From Novosphingobium rosa NBRC 15208 (GTDB lineage Bacteria; Pseudomonadota; Alphaproteobacteria; Sphingomonadales; Sphingomonadaceae), in the NCBI RefSeq assembly GCF_001598555.1, contig NZ_BCZE01000028.1, forward strand, positions 37,924 to 101,923: DNA of 64,000 nucleotides, in the 5' to 3' direction. Under the pieces are notes generated by a model. That model saw only the letters and a program-made list of their open reading frames with translations. It was not told where the DNA came from and did not search any database. The translations under genes and the position numbers were made by a program. Below, in pieces: positions 1 to 7,831 of this stretch (positions are counted from its first letter, which is position 1; the number at the start of each line of letters is the position of its first letter).

Positions 1-41
1 TTGCCGCGCAAGCTGGCGTGATCGCGCCGAAGGGGAACTGA
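1..41 (+). CDS. possible 3' end of an upstream gene (partial)
   Basis: The frame beginning at base 3 reads 12 codons ending ...VIAPKGN and stops at a TGA (39-41) that overlaps the ATG of the nucleoside transporter. TGATG overlaps usually join co-transcribed genes, so this is probably the tail of an upstream operon partner. Too little is visible to name a product. A second frame from base 1 stops at 19-21 and is less likely. Confidence 0.4.
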   Translation, partial: AAQAGVIAPKGN

Positions 42-1279
42 TGCATATTGTTTTGAGCCTGGCCGGAATCCTTTTGATTCTGGGCGTTGCCTTTGCCCTG
101 TCGAGCGACCGGCGCGCCATTCGCCCCCGTGTGGTGGGTGCGGCGTTCGGGCTTCAGGCGGGCGTTGCGGCGCTGGTTCTGTACTTCCCCGAGGGCAATC
201 TGGCCTTGCAGATGGTCGCGGGCGGCGTCTCGAATCTGCTGGGTTATGCCCATGCCGGGATCGAGCTGCTGTTCGGCCCGCTGGCCGCGCCCGAGGTGGG
301 CGGCAAGAGCTTCGCCATCTCCAGCCTGCCGGTGATCATCTTCTTCGCGGCGCTGATTTCGGTGCTCTATTACATCGGCGTCATGCCGCTGGTGATCCGC
401 TGGATCGGCGGCGGGCTTGAGAAGATCACCGGCATTTCCAAGCTGGAATCGCTGTGCGCGGCCTCGAACATCTTTCTGGGCCAGTCCGAAGCGCCGCTGG
501 TCATCAAGCCCTATCTGGCGGGCCTGAAGCCCAGCCAGCTGTTCTGCGTGATGACGGTGGGCATGGCCGGCGTGGCGGGCACGATTCTGGCGGCCTATGC
601 CGGGCTCGGCATCCGCATCGACTATCTGGTGGCGGCCAGCTTCATGTCGGCCCCGGGCGGCATCTGCATGGCCAAGCTGCTGATGCCCGACCCCAAGGGC
701 CAGCCGCTCGACACCGATGACACCGTCACCCCGCTGCCCGGCGAGGGCCATGACGAAAAGCCCGCCAACATCATCATGGCCGCCAGCGAAGGCGCGCAGA
801 CCGGCGTGCGTCTGGCCGTGGCCGTGGGCGCCATGGTGCTGGCTTTCGTGGCGCTGGTGGCGCTGGCCAATGGCATCATGGGCTGGTTCGGCCATTTCTT
901 CGGCTATCCCGACCTGTCGTTCCAGAAGCTGCTGGGCTATGTTTTCGCAGGGATTTTCTACCTGCTGGGCGCGCCCGACTGGTCCGAGGCCATGCGCGCT
1001 GGCGGCATGTTCGGCACCAAGATCGTGCTGAACGAATTCGTCGCCTTTATCGATCTGGGCCACGCCACGGATTTGTCGAAGCAGACCGTCGCGCTGGTGA
1101 CCTTCGCGCTCTGCGGCTTCGCCAACTTCTCCTCCATCGCCATCCAGATGGCGGTGACCGGCAGCTTGGCCCCCAACCAGCGCGCGCTGATCGCCAAATT
1201 CGGCCTGAAGGCACTGCTGGCGGGCAGCCTCTCCAACCTGATGAGCGCCGCTTTGGCGGGCCTGTTCCTCTCGCTGTAA
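41..1279 (+). CDS. concentrative nucleoside transporter (NupC/CNT family)
   Basis: Inner-membrane nucleoside/cation symporter of 412 residues, the usual length for bacterial CNT proteins. It has an N-terminal membrane helix, many further hydrophobic helices and a short charged loop near residues 225-245. Family hallmarks visible are GQSEAPLVIKPYL (about residue 147) and KIVLNEFVAF (about residue 327), which form the nucleoside and cation sites in characterised CNTs. The start is preceded by AAGGGGA and overlaps a probable upstream stop (TGATG). The SNase-like gene follows after 3 bp, so the two are probably co-transcribed, as in a nucleic-acid salvage context. The exact substrate preference cannot be read from the sequence. 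Confidence 0.93.
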   Translation: MHIVLSLAGILLILGVAFALSSDRRAIRPRVVGAAFGLQAGVAALVLYFPEGNLALQMVAGGVSNLLGYAHAGIELLFGPLAAPEVGGKSFAISSLPVIIFFAALISVLYYIGVMPLVIRWIGGGLEKITGISKLESLCAASNIFLGQSEAPLVIKPYLAGLKPSQLFCVMTVGMAGVAGTILAAYAGLGIRIDYLVAASFMSAPGGICMAKLLMPDPKGQPLDTDDTVTPLPGEGHDEKPANIIMAASEGAQTGVRLAVAVGAMVLAFVALVALANGIMGWFGHFFGYPDLSFQKLLGYVFAGIFYLLGAPDWSEAMRAGGMFGTKIVLNEFVAFIDLGHATDLSKQTVALVTFALCGFANFSSIAIQMAVTGSLAPNQRALIAKFGLKALLAGSLSNLMSAALAGLFLSL

Positions 1280-1282
1280 GAG

Positions 1283-1834
1283 ATGCGCGACTGGGACGAG
1301 GATTGGGAAGCCCTCGTCTCCCGCAAGACCGTTCGCGAAAGCTGCGGCGGCCATATCGCCATGATCTTCGCCGCCGTGCTGGCGCTGATGCTGGCCATGC
1401 TGGCGGCCATCAACTGGCGCCAATGGCGCGCCGACCACACGCCGCAAGCTTTGACGCCCGCCAAAGCGGCCCCTCATGATACTTTGCGCGCGCGTTTCGC
1501 GCTCTGCCGCCACAAGCGCTTCAATTGCGTTGTGGATGGCGACACCATCTGGTTCCAAGGCGAGAAAATCCGCGTGGCCGATATCAACGCCCCCGAAGTC
1601 TCCGAACCCCAATGCGATGCCGAGCAGGACCTGGGCGAAAAAGCCTCCGACCGGCTGGTGCTGTTGCTGAACGCCGGCGCGTTTTCGTTGGTCGCACCCG
1701 CGGACCGGGATGCGGATGTCTATGGCCGCAAGTTGCGGGTTCTGTCACGCGGAGGGCAGTCCCTAGGCGCCGTGATGGTCAGCGAAGGGCTGGCCGAGGC
1801 ATGGACAGGGCATCGCAGGGATTGGTGTCATTGA
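1283..1834 (+). CDS. membrane-anchored thermonuclease (SNase-like) family protein
   Basis: 183 residues. One hydrophobic segment (about residues 25-46) is followed by a staphylococcal-nuclease-like OB-fold. The motif VVDGDTIWFQGEKIRVADIN (about residues 83-102) carries the conserved Asp and Arg of the active site. DADVYGRKLRVL and a C-terminal EGLAEAW complete the pattern seen in family members. The protein probably acts as a periplasmic, calcium-dependent nuclease tethered to the inner membrane. It starts 3 bp after the nucleoside transporter, which suggests that nucleic acid is degraded and the nucleosides imported. The hydrophobic segment could instead be a long signal peptide. Confidence 0.85.
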   Translation: MRDWDEDWEALVSRKTVRESCGGHIAMIFAAVLALMLAMLAAINWRQWRADHTPQALTPAKAAPHDTLRARFALCRHKRFNCVVDGDTIWFQGEKIRVADINAPEVSEPQCDAEQDLGEKASDRLVLLLNAGAFSLVAPADRDADVYGRKLRVLSRGGQSLGAVMVSEGLAEAWTGHRRDWCH

Positions 1835-1850
1835 AGGGTTTGAAGAAGGA

Positions 1851-2075
1851 TAATGCGAGGGCCATCGCCCTCGCGCTCCCTTTAATGTCTTCGTTGCGTT
1901 TCAGGTTCGGCCACAGAGCAACGTCGCCGCGCCGCAGGCAGAAAAGCTTTGGATCTTAAAGCCTGCGGCGCCTTAGGTCACGCAGGTGGGGAGTTTGGGC
2001 GCATCAATTCGGCGCCACTGCCCATGAGCCGGAAGACGTTCTGGGAGCGCGAGGGGGTAACCCCCTCGCATCTTC
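1851..2075 (+). repeat. dispersed ~225-245 bp structured repeat, copy A
   Basis: The reference copy of a family found five times in full in this window. It begins with a hairpin (1855-1874, arms GCGAGGGC/GCCCTCGC), has a central perfect 11-bp inverted repeat (1929-1939 with 1961-1971, GCGCCGCAGGC) and ends with a second hairpin (2049-2069, arms GCGAGGGGG/CCCCCTCGC). GCTCCC after the first hairpin and GGGAGC before the last one make the two ends inverted copies of each other. It lies between two convergent genes: 16 bp after the nuclease stop and 6 bp before the tviB stop. No transposase is encoded. Confidence 0.9.
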
Positions 2076-2081
2076 CTTTTC

Positions 2082-3419
2082 TTACAAACTCCAATCCGCA
2101 GCCTGCCCGAACACGCCCTTCAGATCGGCCAGAATCCCGCCCTTCTTCAGCAGCGAGCGGAAATGCCCCGGCCCCAGCGCCAGATACTCGCGGTGCGGCA
2201 CCGCCAGCACCACCATATCGTATTTCCGCTTGAAGGCATCCTCCACCAGCGGGATGCCATATTCCTCGACGGCCTCGTGAGCATCGGCATGGGCGTCATG
2301 CACCGTCACGCCGTGGCCAAGGCGACCCAGCGCCGAGACCAGATCCGCCACCTTGGAGTTGCGCAGATCGGGGATGTTTTCCTTGAAGGTCAGGCCCAGC
2401 ATCAGCACGTTGCCGGGCTTGCCCTTGCGTGCAGTGTGCAGCTCTTTGGCTACCCAGCCCGCCATGCTGTCGTTGATGCCGCGCCCGGAGAGGATCACGC
2501 GCGGGTCAAGCCCCAGCTGCTCGGCGCGGTGCGAGAGGTAGTAGGGATCGACGCCGATGCAGTGCCCGCCGACAAGGCCGGGGGCGAAGGGCAGGAAGTT
2601 CCACTTGGTGCGCGCGGCGGCCAGCACGTCCCAGATCGACAGATCCATCTTGGAGAAGATCTGCGAGATCTCGTTCATAAAGGCGATGTTGATGTCGCGC
2701 TGGGCGTTTTCGATCACCTTGGCAGCCTCGGCGGCCTTGATGCTGGCGGCGCGGAACACGCCGCCGCTGGTGATCGCGCCATAGAGATGCGCCACGCGCT
2801 CTAGCACCTCGGGCGTCTGGCCACTCACGACCTTGGTGATCTTGTCGATCGTGTGTTCGCGGTCACCGGGGTTGATGCGCTCCGGCGAGTAGCCGAGGAA
2901 GAAATCGCGGCCGCAGACCAGCCCGGAAACCTGCTCCAGAATGGGGGCGCAGATGTCTTCGGTGACGCCGGGGTAGACGGTGCTTTCATAGACCACCACC
3001 GGCACGCGGCCCTCGGCCACAGCCGCGCCCAGCATGGCGCCGATGGTGCGGCTGGCGGCTTCCACGATGCGCAGATCGGGGCGGTTGGCGCCATCGATGG
3101 GCGTGGGCACGGTCACGATGTAGAAATCGGCGGGCGGGCAGATGGCCGGGTCGGCAGTCAGGGCCAGCGCGCTGGCTTCCAGACGGTCGCGGTCGATTTC
3201 GCCGGTGCGGTCGTGGCCGGTGTTGAGTTCCGCGATACGGCGGGCGTCGATATCCAGCCCCACGGTCTCGAAGCGCCCGGCCAGCGCCACGGCCAGCGGC
3301 AGGCCGACATAGCCCAGCCCCACCACCACCACGCGCTGCGCCAGGGCACCGGGAAGGGCCGCGCCCTGCCCCACGGGAACAGCGCTGCTCTGGGCGAGAT
3401 CGGGATACATCGACGTCAA
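2082..3419 (-). CDS. tviB: nucleotide-sugar dehydrogenase (TviB/VipA-like, UDP-GlcNAc/GalNAc 6-dehydrogenase)
   Basis: 445 residues. It should oxidise C6 of UDP-GlcNAc (or UDP-GalNAc) to the uronic acid with two NAD+, feeding surface-polysaccharide synthesis in the cytoplasm. The Rossmann motif VVGLGYVGLPLA is near residue 32. The central segment has NAQRDINIAFMNE (helix with the conserved Asn), and the catalytic-Cys motif is GGHCIGVDPYYL. The GLTFKENIPDLRNSK segment begins the C-terminal UDP-binding domain. The TGEID N-terminal region and overall length fit the TviB/WbpO group better than UDP-glucose dehydrogenase, but substrate choice is inferred. It is divergent from wecB-wecC across a 123-bp gap. 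A downstream in-frame ATG at 3410 is an alternative start. Confidence 0.88.
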   Translation of the reverse strand: MTSMYPDLAQSSAVPVGQGAALPGALAQRVVVVGLGYVGLPLAVALAGRFETVGLDIDARRIAELNTGHDRTGEIDRDRLEASALALTADPAICPPADFYIVTVPTPIDGANRPDLRIVEAASRTIGAMLGAAVAEGRVPVVVYESTVYPGVTEDICAPILEQVSGLVCGRDFFLGYSPERINPGDREHTIDKITKVVSGQTPEVLERVAHLYGAITSGGVFRAASIKAAEAAKVIENAQRDINIAFMNEISQIFSKMDLSIWDVLAAARTKWNFLPFAPGLVGGHCIGVDPYYLSHRAEQLGLDPRVILSGRGINDSMAGWVAKELHTARKGKPGNVLMLGLTFKENIPDLRNSKVADLVSALGRLGHGVTVHDAHADAHEAVEEYGIPLVEDAFKRKYDMVVLAVPHREYLALGPGHFRSLLKKGGILADLKGVFGQAADWSL

Positions 3420-3542
3420 GGCTGGCCCCTTCTGGTGGCGGCAGGAATCGGCGTGCTGTTTAGAGCTAAAGCTCTTATGCCGTGGTTAACACCTGCGTTT
3501 CTAGATACATCCTGAAATTCAGACCGCCAGTGGACCCATTTC
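3420..3542. promoter_or_regulatory. divergent intergenic region between tviB and wecB, with AGAGCT palindrome
   Basis: Both divergent transcripts must start in this 123-bp gap. It contains a perfect small inverted repeat, AGAGCT-AA-AGCTCT, at 3462-3475, which could be an operator. No convincing -35/-10 pair was identified. The regulatory role is inference from position only. Confidence 0.3.
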
Positions 3543-4685
3543 ATGACCCAGACCGATCCGGCCAAAATCCTCCTGATCTTCGGCACGCGGCCCGAGGCGA
3601 TCAAGCTGTTTCCGGTGGTGGCCGCGCTCAAGGCCGATCCGCGCTTCGATGTGAAGGTCTGTGTTTCGGCCCAGCACCGCGGCATGCTCGATCAGGTGCT
3701 GAGCATCGCGGGGATCGCCCCGGATCATGATCTCGATCTGATGCGCCCCAACCAGACGCTCGATTCGCTCACCGCCGCGCTGATCGTGGAACTGGGCAAG
3801 GTGATGGATGCCGAGCAGCCCGCGCGCGTCATCGTGCAGGGCGATACGGCCACGGCCATGGCGGGCGCTCTGGCCGCCTATTACCGCAAGATCCCGGTCG
3901 ATCATGTGGAAGCGGGCCTGCGCAGCGGCAACATCTATCACCCCTGGCCAGAGGAGGTGAACCGGAAGGTGATCGGCGCCATCGCCTCCCTGCATTTCGC
4001 CCCCACCGAAACCAGCGCGGATGCCTTGAAGCGCGAGAATGTCGATCCCGCGCGCATCCATGTCACCGGCAACACGGTGATCGATGCGCTGCATTGGGTC
4101 ACCGCCCGCATTAAAGCCGAACCCGCGCTGGCCGCCGATCTGGCCAACCTTGAGGAACGCTTCAAGGGCAAGACGATCATCGGCGTCACCAGCCACCGGC
4201 GCGAGAACTTCGGCGGCGGTCTGGAAAACATCGCCGAGGCCATCCGCCAGATCGCCCAGCGCCCGGACGTGGCGATCATCTTCCCCGTCCACCCCAATCC
4301 CAATGTCCGCGCGGTGATGGACACAGCGCTGGCCAATCTGGGCAATGTCGCGCTGATCGAGCCCCTGGACTATCCCCATTTCGCCCGGCTGCTCTCCATC
4401 GCCCATATCATGCTCACCGATTCGGGCGGGGTGCAGGAAGAGGCCCCCGCGCTGGGCAAGCCGGTGCTGGTGATGCGCGAAACCACCGAGCGGCCCGAGG
4501 GCGTGACGGCAGGCACCGCCCGTCTGGTGGGCACCGACGCGGCGACCATCGTTTCCGAAATCTTCAACCTTCTCGACAATAAACCGGACTATGACGCCAT
4601 GGCGCGCGCCCATAATCCCTTCGGGGACGGGCAAGCCTGCGCCCGCATCGTGAACATCTTGGCTCAGGAGTTGGCCCAGTCATGA
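3543..4685 (+). CDS. wecB: UDP-N-acetylglucosamine 2-epimerase (non-hydrolysing)
   Basis: 380 residues, standard for the WecB/MnaA family. Converts UDP-GlcNAc to UDP-ManNAc in the cytoplasm. Visible hallmarks are the N-terminal IFGTRPEAIKLFPV, VQGDTATAMAGA, VEAGLRSG, the SHRRENFG active-site segment (about residue 218) and the UDP-binding LTDSGGVQEEAPALGKPVLV segment near residue 300. The gene overlaps wecC by 4 bp (ATGA), so the product UDP-ManNAc is probably passed to the dehydrogenase next door. The ribosome-binding site is weak. Confidence 0.95.
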   Translation: MTQTDPAKILLIFGTRPEAIKLFPVVAALKADPRFDVKVCVSAQHRGMLDQVLSIAGIAPDHDLDLMRPNQTLDSLTAALIVELGKVMDAEQPARVIVQGDTATAMAGALAAYYRKIPVDHVEAGLRSGNIYHPWPEEVNRKVIGAIASLHFAPTETSADALKRENVDPARIHVTGNTVIDALHWVTARIKAEPALAADLANLEERFKGKTIIGVTSHRRENFGGGLENIAEAIRQIAQRPDVAIIFPVHPNPNVRAVMDTALANLGNVALIEPLDYPHFARLLSIAHIMLTDSGGVQEEAPALGKPVLVMRETTERPEGVTAGTARLVGTDAATIVSEIFNLLDNKPDYDAMARAHNPFGDGQACARIVNILAQELAQS

Positions 4686-5986
4686 AGTCGGAGAACAAGC
4701 CGCAGGTCTGCGTGGTCGGGCTGGGCTATATCGGCCTGCCCACCGCCGCGATCATCGCGCGCAGCGGCAGCCGCGTGCAAGGCGTGGACGTGACGCAAAG
4801 CGTGGTCGACACCATCAACCGCGGCGAAATCCATATCGAGGAGGTCGATCTCGACGGTCTGGTGCAGGGCGTGGTTTCGCGCGGGCTGCTTTCCGCCAGC
4901 CTGAGCGTGGAAGCGGCGGACGTTTTCGTGATCGCCGTGCCGACGCCCTTCGACAAGGACCATCAGCCCGATATCTCCTATGTGCTGGCCGCCGCACGTT
5001 CCATCGCCCCGGTGCTGAAAACTGGCGATTGCGTGATTCTGGAATCGACCAGCCCCGTCGGCACCACGGAAGCGATCCGTGATCTGATCGCCGAATTGCG
5101 CCCCGATCTCAAGGTGCCCGGCCTCACCACGCAGACGCCCGACCTCTCCATCGCCTATTGCCCCGAGCGCGTTTTGCCCGGCCGCATTCTGGAAGAGCTG
5201 ACCAACAACGACCGCTCGATCGGCGGCATCACGCCGCGCTGCGCGCGCAAGGCCATCGCCTTCTACAAGCTGTTCGTGCGCGGCCAGTGCATCCCCACCG
5301 ATGCCCGCAGCGCCGAAATGACCAAGCTGGTCGAAAACGCCTATCGCGACGTCAACATCGCCTTCGCCAACGAGCTTTCCATCGTGGCGGACCGCATGGG
5401 GCTGGACGTGTGGGAGGTGATCCGCCTGGCCAACCGCCATCCGCGCGTCAACATCCTGCAGCCCGGCCCGGGCGTGGGCGGCCACTGCATCGCGGTCGAT
5501 CCGTGGTTTATCGTGGCATCCGCGCCCGAGGAAACCCCGCTGATCCGCACCGCGCGCGGCGTGAACGATGGCAAGATCCGCCATGTGATCGCCAAGGCCG
5601 ATGCGCTGATCGCGGCGCATCCGGGTGCGAAGATCGCCGCGCTGGGTCTGGCCTTCAAGGCCAACATCGACGATTTCCGCGAAAGCCCGGCGCGTCTGGT
5701 GGCCGCCACGCTGGCCCGCACCTATGGCGAGCGCATCCAGATCGTGGAACCCTACGCCTCCACCCTGCCGCGCGAGTTCGAGGGCACCGGCGCCACCCAG
5801 ATCGACCTCGACACCGCGCTTGAGGATTGCGACATCCTGCTGGTGCTGGTCGATCACGACATCTTCCGCCACGTGCCGCTGGCCGAGCGCGCGGGCAAGA
5901 TCGTCTATGACACGCGCGGCATCTGGCCCGATCAGCCCAAGCCCGATCAGCAGGCCGGTTCGGTCAAGCTGCAGGTGGTGGGCTAA
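4682..5986 (+). CDS. wecC: UDP-N-acetyl-D-mannosamine dehydrogenase
   Basis: 434 residues. Oxidises UDP-ManNAc to UDP-ManNAcA with NAD+. The Rossmann motif VVGLGYIGLPTAAI begins near residue 11. HIEEVDLDGLV, VIAVPTPFDKDHQPDISYV, YCPERVLPGRI and the catalytic-Cys motif GVGGHCIAVDPWFIV match WecC rather than UDP-glucose dehydrogenases. LAFKANIDDFRESPA marks the C-terminal domain. Translational coupling to wecB (4-bp overlap) supports the assignment. A strong hairpin at 5995-6022 follows the stop. Confidence 0.94.
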   Translation: MKSENKPQVCVVGLGYIGLPTAAIIARSGSRVQGVDVTQSVVDTINRGEIHIEEVDLDGLVQGVVSRGLLSASLSVEAADVFVIAVPTPFDKDHQPDISYVLAAARSIAPVLKTGDCVILESTSPVGTTEAIRDLIAELRPDLKVPGLTTQTPDLSIAYCPERVLPGRILEELTNNDRSIGGITPRCARKAIAFYKLFVRGQCIPTDARSAEMTKLVENAYRDVNIAFANELSIVADRMGLDVWEVIRLANRHPRVNILQPGPGVGGHCIAVDPWFIVASAPEETPLIRTARGVNDGKIRHVIAKADALIAAHPGAKIAALGLAFKANIDDFRESPARLVAATLARTYGERIQIVEPYASTLPREFEGTGATQIDLDTALEDCDILLVLVDHDIFRHVPLAERAGKIVYDTRGIWPDQPKPDQQAGSVKLQVVG

Positions 5987-5994
5987 CAACACTC

Positions 5995-6022
5995 GGCGCC
6001 GGAGGCACAGGCCCCCGGCGCC
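5995..6022. terminator. GC-rich hairpin between convergent genes
   Basis: Arms of 12 nt (GGCGCCGGAGGC and GCCCCCGGCGCC) with one mismatch and a 4-nt loop. It lies 8 bp after the wecC stop and 8 bp beyond the stop of the convergent hypothetical gene. There is no T-run on either side, so intrinsic termination is uncertain. It could instead end or protect both transcripts. Confidence 0.5.
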
Positions 6023-6030
6023 ATTCCATG

Positions 6031-6495
6031 TTACTGCGCGATGCGATAGGTCAGCGATCCGGCGCTGAGCGTCACGGCCAGATAATAGCTGGCCGCCGCA
6101 TCGCTTTCGGTGGCGACCTGCTCGTTGACGATGCTGCCCGTCACCGCGCTGAACGACCAGCCCGCCCAGGCCATGCCGCCCGCCGTCAGCCCGGTCATCG
6201 TCGCGCCGCCATCGGTGGAGCGCAAAAGCTGCGCGGAGCCGCTCGCCCCCTGCCCCACCAGCGTGGCCCAGATCTCGCGCGCCAGTTGCGGCGCGAAAGG
6301 GCCGAAGACATGGGAGACGGTATCGCTCACCGCGCCCGCCAGCGGTGCGGAGGTGGCGGCAAAGGCCTGCGCCGCCGCCACCGGCAGGGGCGAGATCTGG
6401 CTGACGGTCACGGCTTTGGCCGCCCCATCGGCGAAAGCAAAGGCATGCACCGGCACATAACCGGCAGGCTGGGCAATCGACATTCCTTCGGGCAT
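6031..6495 (-). CDS. hypothetical protein (154 residues), no recognised domain
   Basis: Small, Ala/Gly/Ser/Thr-rich, acidic protein with no membrane helix or clear signal peptide. Segments such as LLRSTDGGATMTGLTAGGMA and YYLAVTLSAGSLTYRI look like beta-strand-rich extracellular or tail-fibre-like sequence, but no family is recognised. The start at 6495 is chosen because GGAG precedes it; the open frame continues upstream to 7131 only as a shadow of the glycosyltransferase. It is the only minus-strand gene between wecC and the glycosyltransferase run, so it is transcribed against the polysaccharide operon. Confidence 0.6.
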   Translation of the reverse strand: MPEGMSIAQPAGYVPVHAFAFADGAAKAVTVSQISPLPVAAAQAFAATSAPLAGAVSDTVSHVFGPFAPQLAREIWATLVGQGASGSAQLLRSTDGGATMTGLTAGGMAWAGWSFSAVTGSIVNEQVATESDAAASYYLAVTLSAGSLTYRIAQ

Positions 6496-6718
6496 TGGAC
6501 ATCTCCATGTTCGTATTTTGTTCAATGCAGGATCGCGCCAACGGTAGGAAAGTGAAAAAACCGGGCCGGAAACTGTCCCATTTCCATGCCGCATCGCAAC
6601 AATGACTGGTTGCCATAGGTGTAAACCCATCGATATAGCTGGCCCCGCCCCGGTCATGTCGGGCAGTTTTTCGGGGGACAGTGTGGCCAGCTCGCCAGCA
6701 CCGGACAGGATCAGGGTG

Positions 6719-7831
6719 ATGCATATCATCACGCATCTCGATCTGGGCGGCGCCGAGGGCGTGGCGATGCAGCTGGTCGAGGGGCTTGCGGGGCAGGCCG
6801 ATTCGGCGATCTTCGCCGTGCTGCGCGACAAGACGCTGTCCGCCATCGGCGCGGATATGGCGGCGCGGGCGCAAAAGCTGGGCGTTCCGGTGTTTTTCGG
6901 CACCGGGCGGGGCTTCAAATCGGGCGGGGTGATTCTGGCGGCTCTGGCGCTGGGGCGGGCCTTGCGGCAATTTCGCCCCAATGTGCTGCATGTCCACACC
7001 GAAATCCCCGAGCTGACTCTGGCCGTCGCCTGCGCTCTGTCACCCCGCGTGGCGCGAACGCCTTTGCTGCGCACGGTCCACAACAGCGTGCTGTGGATCG
7101 CTTGGGGCCGGATCGGGCAATGGGTGACCAAGCGGCTGGCGCATGGCCGCGCCGTGGCGGTTTCGCAGGCCGCCGCTCAGGCCGATGCCGCGATTGAAGC
7201 AGGCCTCGTCCGCCCGCCCGCCGAGGTGGTCTACAATGCCGTGCTGCCCCCGCCCATCGCCGCCCAGCGGATGGAGCCCTCGCCGCTGCGCCTGCTGTTT
7301 GCCGGGCGGCTGGTCGAGCAGAAGGGGGCCGATCTGCTGCCCGCCATCCTGAAACAGGCCAGCACTCTGGCCCGGCGCGGCGATGTCGAGGTGACCATCG
7401 CGGGCGAAGGCACGCTTCACGCCGATTTGACGCAAACGTTTAAAACGTTCGACAGCCCATGGCGGGTGCGGATGATCCCTCCCGTCGCCAAGCTTTCCCT
7501 GCATCTGGAGGATTATGACGCGGCCCTGCTGCCCTCCCGCTTCGAGGGCTTCGGGCTGCTCCATCTCGAGGTGCTGATGGCGGGGCTGCCGCTGCTCACC
7601 TGCCGCGCCCCCGGTCTGGCCGAAGTGCTGCCCGAAACCTATCCGCTGACCACCGCGCCGGGCGACACGCGGGCTCTGGCGCAGGCTTTGGCCGCGCTGG
7701 TCGATGATCTGGCCACGCAGCGCAAGACCGTCGCCGCCTATCGCCCCGCGCTGGTCGAGCGCTTTGCCCCCCACACCATGCTGGCGGCCTATCTCCAGCG
7801 CTACCGCCAGTTGTCAGGAGATCCGGCATGA
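6719..7831 (+). CDS. glycosyltransferase family 4
   Basis: GT-B fold retaining glycosyltransferase of 370 residues with this start, cytoplasmic, probably building the polysaccharide repeat unit on the lipid carrier. The N-terminus MHIITHLDLGGAEGVAMQL is the usual first strand and glycine loop. LLFAGRLVEQKGADLL (about residue 194) begins the nucleotide-sugar domain, and SRFEGFGLLHLEVLMAGLPL (about residue 271) contains the conserved E-x7-E. The start at 6719 is favoured by AGGA 8 nt upstream; in-frame ATGs at 6656 and 6602 would add 21 or 39 residues. It overlaps the GT2 gene by 4 bp. Donor and acceptor sugars are unknown. Confidence 0.88.
   Translation: MHIITHLDLGGAEGVAMQLVEGLAGQADSAIFAVLRDKTLSAIGADMAARAQKLGVPVFFGTGRGFKSGGVILAALALGRALRQFRPNVLHVHTEIPELTLAVACALSPRVARTPLLRTVHNSVLWIAWGRIGQWVTKRLAHGRAVAVSQAAAQADAAIEAGLVRPPAEVVYNAVLPPPIAAQRMEPSPLRLLFAGRLVEQKGADLLPAILKQASTLARRGDVEVTIAGEGTLHADLTQTFKTFDSPWRVRMIPPVAKLSLHLEDYDAALLPSRFEGFGLLHLEVLMAGLPLLTCRAPGLAEVLPETYPLTTAPGDTRALAQALAALVDDLATQRKTVAAYRPALVERFAPHTMLAAYLQRYRQLSGDPA

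Noticed and set aside
1851..2075. Repeat copy as a CRISPR or tandem array
   Set aside because: The hairpins are paired ends of one dispersed element, not regularly spaced direct repeats with spacers, and no cas genes are present.
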